A stretch of DNA of 64,000 nt from Mycobacterium sp. Root265 (GTDB lineage: Bacteria; Actinomycetota; Actinomycetes; Mycobacteriales; Mycobacteriaceae). Positions 61,224 through 64,000 of this stretch are shown piece after piece (the first letter of the stretch is position 1; each line of letters opens with the position of its first letter). The notes beneath the pieces are model-generated. The model was given only the letters and a program-made list of their open reading frames with translations, ran no database searches and had not been told where the DNA came from. The stretch is from the NCBI RefSeq assembly GCF_001428895.1, contig NZ_LMJA01000003.1:1560-65559 (forward strand). The letters run 5' to 3'. Both the position numbers and the translations under genes were made by a program.

Positions 61224-62243
61224 TCAGGCAAAGAGTTGATTCCGTTGTTCTGCATCGGTTTTCGAGATGTCCATGGTCACGACGACCTTGCCGGCGCGGC
61301 CGGGTTCGGAGAACCTGCGGTGGGCCGCCGCCAGGTCGGCGAAGGCGAACGTCGAATCCAGCACCGGTTGCACGCTGTGCGCCAACACCTTCGGCAGCAC
61401 CTCGGCTGCCACTTCACGGCAGATCGCCGTCCGCATCTCGTCGCACAGCCTGCCCAGGCTGGACGACGAGATCTCCACTCCGCCGGCCATCAGCGCCCCC
61501 AGGTCGACGGCGGCACCCGTGCCGGAGGCGACTCCGACGATGACCAGCCGGCCCAGTGGCGCGAGCACGCCGATGTTGGCGGCCACCGTCGCCGCCCCCT
61601 GGTTGTCCAGCACGATGTCGACGCCCGCGGGCGCCAGCCGCTTGACTGCGTCGAAGACATCGCTCTCGCCGTAGTCGATGACCTCATCGCAGCCGAGCGC
61701 CTCACACAGGGCGGTCTTCTCCGCTCCCCGGGCAGTGCCGATGACGGTGGCGCCCAGCCCGCGGGCGATCTGGACCGCCGTCGAGCCGACTCCCCCTGCG
61801 GCGCCGTGGATCAGCACCCGCTCACCGGGCTGCAGGCGGCCGCGGTGCACCAGATTCCACCACGCCGTCGCGGCGGCCTCCGGCAGCGCGGCGGCCACAC
61901 TCAGCTCGAGGTCGTCGGGGATCTCGATGCAGGCGCCGGACGGGACGGCGACGTATTGGGCATATGCGCCGGCCCGGGTCAGTGCCGCCACCCGGTCACC
62001 GGGGCGCCATCCTGCACCCGCCACGACCACCGTGCCCACGCACTCCAGACCGGGAACACCACCGGGCGGCGGTGGCATCACCCCACGACACTGCAGGATC
62101 TCGGCATTGTTGAGCCCGAAGGCATCGACCGCCACCAGTACCTCGCCGGGGGCGGGCTGCGGTATCGGCACCCGCTCGATGCGCAACGGATGCCGTCCGC
62201 CCGGGTCGCGAAGGACCGCCGCGGCCATGGTGGGCTCGGTCAT
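61224..62243 (-). CDS. Quinone oxidoreductase-like MDR protein
   Basis: This 339-residue medium-chain dehydrogenase/reductase has ALNNAEIL-type N-terminal strands, VPGLECVGTVV, and the Rossmann motif HGAAGGVGSTAVQIARGLGATVIGTA (about 145-170). It lacks the Cys/His zinc ligands of alcohol dehydrogenases, so it is of the zeta-crystallin/quinone reductase type that uses NADPH. Start ATG 62243 overlaps the alpha/beta hydrolase stop (ATGA). An 89-bp gap, free of genes, separates it from the flavin reductase. Probably reduces an enone or quinone formed by the monooxygenase. Confidence 0.87.
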   Translation of the reverse strand: MTEPTMAAAVLRDPGGRHPLRIERVPIPQPAPGEVLVAVDAFGLNNAEILQCRGVMPPPPGGVPGLECVGTVVVAGAGWRPGDRVAALTRAGAYAQYVAVPSGACIEIPDDLELSVAAALPEAAATAWWNLVHRGRLQPGERVLIHGAAGGVGSTAVQIARGLGATVIGTARGAEKTALCEALGCDEVIDYGESDVFDAVKRLAPAGVDIVLDNQGAATVAANIGVLAPLGRLVIVGVASGTGAAVDLGALMAGGVEISSSSLGRLCDEMRTAICREVAAEVLPKVLAHSVQPVLDSTFAFADLAAAHRRFSEPGRAGKVVVTMDISKTDAEQRNQLFA

Positions 62244-63049
62244 CGCAGCACCACATCAGCGTGGAAATCCACCACCGCCCGGGCGAACTCGCTCGGGCAC
62301 GTCTCCGGGCTGGCGATGTCACCGTCGGCCAGTACGTATTGCCTGGCCTGCGGGAAGGCCGCCATGATCCGGTCGTGCCGCGGGTAGGCCCGCGGGTCAC
62401 GGGCTGAGGCGACGCACAACACCGGACCCGGATACCGGCCGACGCCGTCCTCGGAGCGATACGCGGCGACTGCGGCGTGCCCGCGGTCGGGATCGGGATG
62501 TGCCAGCACGTCCCGCACATAGCGCCCCTGCACGTCGGGATCGGGATGGGCCAGATACTCGGCGCGGCGCTGCCACAGCCGGGCGAGGTGTCCGCCGTCC
62601 GGTTCGGTGGCAATATCGTTGAACGGCGGCGCGGTTCGCCGCCGGCGACGCTCGTCCTCGTCGATGAACGGTGTCGATGACAGCACCACTGACAACACGC
62701 GTTGCGGTGCCGACACGGCCAGCTCGTAGGCGACGAGCCCGCCGAAATGATGCCCGACCAGATGGGCGCAGGGCACCCGCAGTTCGTCCAGCACATCGAG
62801 GACGGCAGCCGCCGCCGACTCGATCGTGTTGTCGGGTAACGCTTGTGAAGCGCCGTAGCCGGGAAGATCGGGTATCACGATGCGATACCCCTCGATCAGG
62901 CCGGCGACGGCGCGGAACTCATCCCAGCTACGCGGCGTCTGGTGCAGCAGCACCAGGCAGGGGCCGTCGAGGTGACCGCCCACGGTCACGACGTGCATGC
63001 GCCCGGATCGGGTCTGCACGTACATCGGTGTCGGCTCGGTGCCGCTCAC
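62240..63049 (-). CDS. Alpha/beta-hydrolase-fold protein lacking the Ser nucleophile
   Basis: From GTG 63049 (GGAGG with a 4-nt spacer) this encodes 269 residues with the fold's landmarks: LVLLHQTPRSWDEFRAVAG (oxyanion loop), DLPGYGAS and the nucleophile elbow VGHHFGG, where His101 stands at the usual Ser/Asp/Cys place. The C-terminal catalytic His is also not found: LADGDIASPETCPSEFARAV aligns where GH would be. So both triad residues are replaced. It may bind or rearrange an intermediate instead of hydrolysing an ester; E. coli RutD, as I recall, also lacks a nucleophile Ser. First gene of the operon. Confidence 0.85.
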   Translation of the reverse strand: MSGTEPTPMYVQTRSGRMHVVTVGGHLDGPCLVLLHQTPRSWDEFRAVAGLIEGYRIVIPDLPGYGASQALPDNTIESAAAAVLDVLDELRVPCAHLVGHHFGGLVAYELAVSAPQRVLSVVLSSTPFIDEDERRRRRTAPPFNDIATEPDGGHLARLWQRRAEYLAHPDPDVQGRYVRDVLAHPDPDRGHAAVAAYRSEDGVGRYPGPVLCVASARDPRAYPRHDRIMAAFPQARQYVLADGDIASPETCPSEFARAVVDFHADVVLR

Positions 63050-63125
63050 ATGGCCTCCAATACGGGTCAAGGTCCTTGACTCGATCCAAGACGCGTCCGG
63101 CTTGCGGAGCAAACAGTGAATAGTG

Positions 63126-63159
63126 CTGCATCACATCGGATTAACAGATGCAGTGCATC
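63126..63159. promoter_or_regulatory. Putative LysR operator upstream of the catabolic operon
   Basis: The sequence holds a dyad CTGCATC (63126-63132) / GATGCAG (63147-63153) and, overlapping it, the palindrome GATGCAGTGCATC (63147-63159). It lies 77-110 nt upstream of the alpha/beta hydrolase start and 30-63 nt beyond the 3' end of the LysR gene, where a LysR activator could bind to drive the operon. The gap from 63050 to 63188 has no gene. Confidence 0.55.
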
Positions 63160-63188
63160 TACGGAAGCGATCGATCCGGGTGGGTGGA

Positions 63189-64000
63189 TCAGCTCGCGCC
63201 GGTCACCACGGTGCGGCACCGTTCGGCGAAGGCCCCGGCGCGGCGACTCATCCGCATGGACTGCAGTGAGGCCACCACCACCCGCAGCGGTCGCACCTCG
63301 TCGGCGAGCGGGACGGCCACCACCCGGCCGCCCGCATAGGTGCTGTCGGTGGCCGGGCGCTGGTGCAGCAGGCTGTAGCCGTGGTCCTGGGCCACCATCG
63401 CGCGCACCGTCTCGTAACTGCTGGAGCGGTACTGCACGTTGGGCTGCAGTCCGCGTTCGGTGAAGACGCCGATGAAGTAATCGCGACTGAAGGGCAGATC
63501 GACCAGGATCATCGGTTCGTCGACCAGGTCGGCGAGTTTTACGCTGTCCTCTCCGGCCAGCCGGTGCGCGGCCGGAAGTGCTGCGTAGGGGTGGATTTCG
63601 GCCAACACGTCGCGATCGATACCGTCACCGAGCGCCAGGTCGTAGGTCAGGGCCACCTCGGCCCGGCCCGATTCCAGGTACTCGCTCACCTCACCGGCGA
63701 CGGCCTCGGTGACGTGCACTTCCAGGCCGGGGTGGTCCCGTTTCAGCCCCGCCAGGATCGACGGGAGGTAGAACGGCGCGATCGGGCTGAAACACACCAC
63801 GTGCAGCGGACCCCAGAATGCCTGCGCCTCACCGGCGATCGATTCCAGCGATTCGGCAAGTGCGGTGAGCGTCTGGCGGGCGCGGAGCAGCAACTCTTTG
63901 CCGGCCGCGGTGAGGATGAGCCCCTTGGCATGCCGCCGGATGAACAGCTGGACGCCCAGCTCCTTCTCCAGGTGGGCGACGGCCGAGGACACCGCCGACT
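63189..64000 (-). CDS. LysR-family transcriptional regulator, N-terminus cut by window end
   Basis: This encodes at least 270 residues running off the right edge. The first visible residues SAVSSAVAHLEKELGVQLFIRRHAKGLILTAAG are the end of the LysR winged helix (recognition helix and wing), so only about 30 N-terminal residues are missing. The remainder is the ligand-binding domain. It lies directly upstream of the catabolic operon in the same orientation and most likely activates it in response to a pathway intermediate, as LysR regulators of aromatic catabolism do. Confidence 0.9.
   Translation of the reverse strand, partial: SAVSSAVAHLEKELGVQLFIRRHAKGLILTAAGKELLLRARQTLTALAESLESIAGEAQAFWGPLHVVCFSPIAPFYLPSILAGLKRDHPGLEVHVTEAVAGEVSEYLESGRAEVALTYDLALGDGIDRDVLAEIHPYAALPAAHRLAGEDSVKLADLVDEPMILVDLPFSRDYFIGVFTERGLQPNVQYRSSSYETVRAMVAQDHGYSLLHQRPATDSTYAGGRVVAVPLADEVRPLRVVVASLQSMRMSRRAGAFAERCRTVVTGAS

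Noticed and set aside
61135-61224. Longer flavin reductase starting at 61224
   Set aside because: The extra 30 residues lack family similarity and a ribosome-binding site; GTG 61134 has GAGGGA upstream and gives the normal size.

Overview
The window is a high-GC actinobacterial chromosome segment, almost certainly from a rapidly growing mycobacterium (Mycolicibacterium/Mycobacterium). Reasons: a complete yrbEAB-mceABCDEF lipid-import operon, the cell-wall antigen Apa, several F420-type luciferase-like and deazaflavin-dependent enzymes, the GuaB1-type IMPDH/GMPR, and a long block (about 21-57 kb) that follows, inverted and with indels, the gene order I recall for M. tuberculosis Rv1832-Rv1867 (gcvB, Rv1836c, glcB, Rv1841c/Rv1842c, guaB1, gnd1, blaR/blaI, Rv1847, ureABCFGD, ndh, Rv1855c, Rv1856c, apa, Rv1861, Rv1863c, Rv1866, Rv1867). 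No tRNA, rRNA, CRISPR array, IS element or prophage was seen.

Layout. 1-12 kb: the 3' end of a thiolase, two Mce-associated membrane proteins, three small secreted proteins, and the mce operon on the minus strand, read from 12067 down to 2878 with almost all junctions overlapping or only a few nt apart. 12-16 kb: a divergent short-chain dehydrogenase, a small secreted protein, a large surface protein with a low-complexity linker, and a membrane protein. 16-21 kb: lon protease followed by small redox, stress and DNA-repair-like genes. 21.5-27 kb: a minus-strand acyl-CoA set (tandem CaiB-type CoA transferase, aldehyde dehydrogenase, thiolase-like protein lacking a normal active-site cysteine). 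27-29 kb: CPBP protease, GlsB-like protein and apa. 29.6-32.8 kb: SDR, luciferase-like oxidoreductase and type II NADH dehydrogenase. 32.8-37.6 kb: the urease operon headed by a hotdog thioesterase. 37.7-38.6 kb: an iron-reductase-like gene with IdeR-box-like sites. 38.7-51 kb: blaI-blaR, gnd, guaB1, two CNNM/CorC-type membrane proteins, malate synthase G and a VWA surface protein. 51-57 kb: a phosphohydrolase, an MFS exporter with a divergent HxlR regulator, and gcvP behind a tandem glycine riboswitch.

57-64 kb is the most unusual region: a tightly coupled minus-strand operon containing an alpha/beta-hydrolase-fold protein without the serine nucleophile, a zinc-type quinone oxidoreductase homologue, a flavin reductase, an HpaB-type flavin monooxygenase, a Rid-family protein without the canonical arginine, a DUF1028 protein and an M20 amidohydrolase, preceded by a LysR regulator cut by the window end. 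Its logic resembles the Rut pyrimidine pathway (monooxygenase + flavin reductase + Rid + alpha/beta hydrolase + amidohydrolase) but with different enzyme families. It is the best candidate for an undescribed catabolic route for a nitrogen-containing aromatic or heterocycle.

Other structure not explained by genes: two near-identical long intergenic hairpins after lon and gnd, a related hairpin at 22970, a ~105-bp imperfect inverted repeat after apa, and a short GC-rich element present three times inside coding sequence (twice in ureF, once in an MFS transporter) that reads in frame as SPSLRSP. The modABC genes expected between apa and the SDR are absent.
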